Positions 62,166-64,000 of a DNA stretch of 64,000 bases are shown piece after piece. Below the pieces are notes generated by a model. That model was not told the DNA's origin. It saw only the letters and a program-made list of their open reading frames with translations, and ran no database searches. The position numbers and the translations under genes were made by a program. Position 1 is the first letter of the stretch, and every line of letters starts with the position of its first letter. Source of the DNA: Pseudocolwellia sp049933045 (lineage in GTDB: Bacteria; Pseudomonadota; Gammaproteobacteria; Enterobacterales; Alteromonadaceae). Location: NCBI RefSeq assembly GCF_049933045.1, contig NZ_CP187926.1, forward strand, positions 62,001-126,000. The letters run 5' to 3'.

Positions 62166-63182
62166 ATGACTAAACTCACTGATGCGCAAAACTTTCTTGA
62201 TGTAAATGGCTTAAACTCGGTTAGACAACAGTCTAAATCAACCGATGAAGGCGAGAAAGAAGCAGCACTTCAAACAGCCGCTAAACAGTTCGAAGCTATA
62301 TTTATGCAGATGCTGTTAAAAAGTATGCGAAGTGCGCAAGATGTTTTAGAGTCAGACAGCCCATTCAATTCAGAAACCTCAAAATCATACCGTCAAATGC
62401 ACGATCAACAAATGTCGCTAGAGCTATCAGATAACGGTGCTTTAGGTTTGTCAGAGTTGATCGTTAGACAACTTGGCGGAGACAGCGAGAACTTCACACC
62501 TCATAGCGTATTAAGAAATGACGGTAACTTAGATTCTCGTGGTAAAAACGTATTCGATTTACAGAATATCAGAGATCCTTTAGTTAAAACGATCAACGAG
62601 GATCGTCAAACAACTGACAAAATCAACAGCGAAGTACCAAAATATCTGTCAAAAAATACTACGACAGATAACGATAACAACATTACTGCAAGTAGCCCAT
62701 TACAACCTGAATTTAATAACCCTGCAGACTTTATTACAGCCATGACACAACCCGCAAAACAGGTTGAAGCTAAGCTTAATATTCCATTCGAAGTGGTTAT
62801 TGCGCAAGCCGCATTAGAAACAGGTTGGGGACAAAAAATAATTAAAACAAATCAAGGTGAAAGCTCTAATAACTTGTTTAATATCAAGGCTGATTCGCGT
62901 TGGCAAGGTGATAAAACCACAACCGAAACGTTAGAGTTTGAACAAGGCACCATGATCAAAAAGCGTGAGCCTTTCCGAGTGTATTCATCAATAGCTGAAA
63001 GCGTTAACGATTACGTTAATTTCTTATCTACCAGCGAAAGATATCAACCTGCCTTAGAACAAACATCAAATGTGGAACAGTTTCTGCATACATTACAAGA
63101 TGCTGGCTATGCGACTGATCCTAACTACGCAAAAAAAATCATGGGAACCTTACGCACAGTATCCAGCTTATTAAACAAATAA
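62166..63182 (+). CDS. flgJ: Flagellar rod assembly protein/peptidoglycan hydrolase FlgJ
   Basis: A 338-residue two-domain protein. N-terminal rod-cap part (FEAIFMQMLLKSMRSAQ), then a low-complexity linker, and a C-terminal glucosaminidase domain (QAALETGWGQKI, with the catalytic Glu, then NLFNIKAD and the ending LQDAGYATDPNYAKKI). It opens peptidoglycan for the rod. Follows flgI by 18 bp. Confidence 0.95.
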   Translation: MTKLTDAQNFLDVNGLNSVRQQSKSTDEGEKEAALQTAAKQFEAIFMQMLLKSMRSAQDVLESDSPFNSETSKSYRQMHDQQMSLELSDNGALGLSELIVRQLGGDSENFTPHSVLRNDGNLDSRGKNVFDLQNIRDPLVKTINEDRQTTDKINSEVPKYLSKNTTTDNDNNITASSPLQPEFNNPADFITAMTQPAKQVEAKLNIPFEVVIAQAALETGWGQKIIKTNQGESSNNLFNIKADSRWQGDKTTTETLEFEQGTMIKKREPFRVYSSIAESVNDYVNFLSTSERYQPALEQTSNVEQFLHTLQDAGYATDPNYAKKIMGTLRTVSSLLNK

Positions 63183-63233
63183 TTATTTATGTTTTACCTA
63201 TTTTTATGATGCTGTTTTACTGGAGGAGATCTT

Positions 63234-64000
63234 ATGACTGTTAATTTATATAATACAGGTGTTAGCGGCTTATTAGCTTCTCAGCAACAACTTGCCACCA
63301 CCGGTAACAACATCGCAAACGTAAATACCGAAGGTTATACCCGCCAACGTGCCGAACAAAATGCAACCACAGGTATATATTCAGGTGGCAACATTATTGG
63401 TAGCGGCACTTATATTGAAGATATTAGCCGCGTATACGACCAATTCTCTTATAAAGAACAACTATTAAGTCAAACCAGCTTAAGCAATGCTGATTCATTA
63501 AATGTTGATTTAGGCCAGTTAGATCAGGTAATGACCTTTTCTGGCGGAGCAATTAATTCATCCATCGAAAGTTTTTACGAAGCAATTAACAGCATTAGTG
63601 ATAATCCAAGTGATCTGGGTTTACGCAACATGGCAATTAGCCAAGCTAAAATATTGAGTGACGATTTAAATGCAATTAACGACGACTTAAACCAAATGGT
63701 TAAATCAACCAATGGTGAAATCGTTGAAATAGCAGACCATATCTCTGATATATCGGTACAAATTGGCAACATTAATGAACAAATTTTATTTAGTCAGCAT
63801 TCAGTACAGGGTCAGCCGAACGATTTATTAGACGCCCGCGACAACTTAGTTAATGAGTTAAGTCAATACACTAGCGTAAATACAATAGTGGACAGTTTGG
63901 GTGTTATGACGGTAATGATTGGCGATGGCGCGACATTAGTTGCCGGTAGCACTTCATTATCAGTGGGTGTACAAGCCGGTGATCCCGATCCAAATCAAAC
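63234..64000 (+). CDS. flgK: Flagellar hook-associated protein FlgK (3' truncated by window end)
   Basis: The first 255 residues of the hook-filament junction protein. LYNTGVSGLLASQQQLATTGNNIANVNTEGYTRQR is the conserved N-terminus; the following coiled helices (SLSNADSLNVDLGQLDQVM; EIADHISDISVQIGNINEQI) and DLLDARDNLVNELSQYT fit the family. GGAGGAG precedes the ATG. The gene runs past the window; flgL would be expected next. FlgN (at 50.5 kb) should be its export chaperone. Confidence 0.95.
   Translation, partial: MTVNLYNTGVSGLLASQQQLATTGNNIANVNTEGYTRQRAEQNATTGIYSGGNIIGSGTYIEDISRVYDQFSYKEQLLSQTSLSNADSLNVDLGQLDQVMTFSGGAINSSIESFYEAINSISDNPSDLGLRNMAISQAKILSDDLNAINDDLNQMVKSTNGEIVEIADHISDISVQIGNINEQILFSQHSVQGQPNDLLDARDNLVNELSQYTSVNTIVDSLGVMTVMIGDGATLVAGSTSLSVGVQAGDPDPNQ

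Overview
The window is an AT-rich, gene-dense chromosomal segment of a marine-type gammaproteobacterium. The gene order (tolC / nudF-yqiB-cpdA-yqiA-parE, fldB / dsbC-recJ-prfB-lysS) and a polar-flagellum set that includes cheV, flgO, flgP and flgT point to the Alteromonadales, most likely Colwelliaceae. That placement is inferred from gene content and composition; no rRNA gene is present. I saw no tRNA, CRISPR array or prophage.

Region 1 (1-7.7 kb) holds the tail of a GNAT acetyltransferase, then a long minus-strand envelope-stress-like module. In transcription order it encodes a lipoprotein, a double DUF350 membrane protein, a membrane-anchored spermidine-synthase-like enzyme, DUF2170 (YjfI), a PspA/IM30 protein (YjfJ), DUF2491 (YjfK), a small basic protein and a two-helix K+ channel. 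Three copies of one 13-bp palindrome (GACATA-W-TATGTC) lie in front of its two apparent transcription starts, and a 232-bp element with terminal inverted repeats sits inside the module.

Region 2 (7.7-20 kb) is mostly core: glnE, a pair of small pilus-like genes, a lipid A acyltransferase gene broken (or recoded) at an A8 tract, a glycosyltransferase, tolC, and nudF-yqiB-cpdA-yqiA-parE.

Region 3 (20-31.6 kb) separates parE from parC and is accessory in character: acuR-acuI with TetR-type operators, a YdeP-like molybdoenzyme with fdhD, an arsR-gap-arsJ arsenate cassette, and two overlapping genes for membrane proteins with degenerate GGDEF domains.

Region 4 (31.9-44.2 kb) contains parC, a hypothetical gene, a 53-aa DUF3545 gene, yaaA, srmB, fldB, dsbC, recJ, prfB (with the programmed +1 frameshift) and lysS. 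The 3' end of prfB is repeated in tandem about three times before lysS.

Region 5 (44.3-64 kb) is flagellar. The usual flgB-flgL operon is split. flgBCDE with cheR and cheV read leftward; flgA, flgMN, flgPO and flgT follow; then an RND efflux pair; then flgFGHIJK reads rightward behind its own near-perfect sigma-54 promoter. The order equals one inversion of the flgT-to-flgE block relative to the Vibrio arrangement. A second TIR element (265 bp) lies between flgO and flgT.
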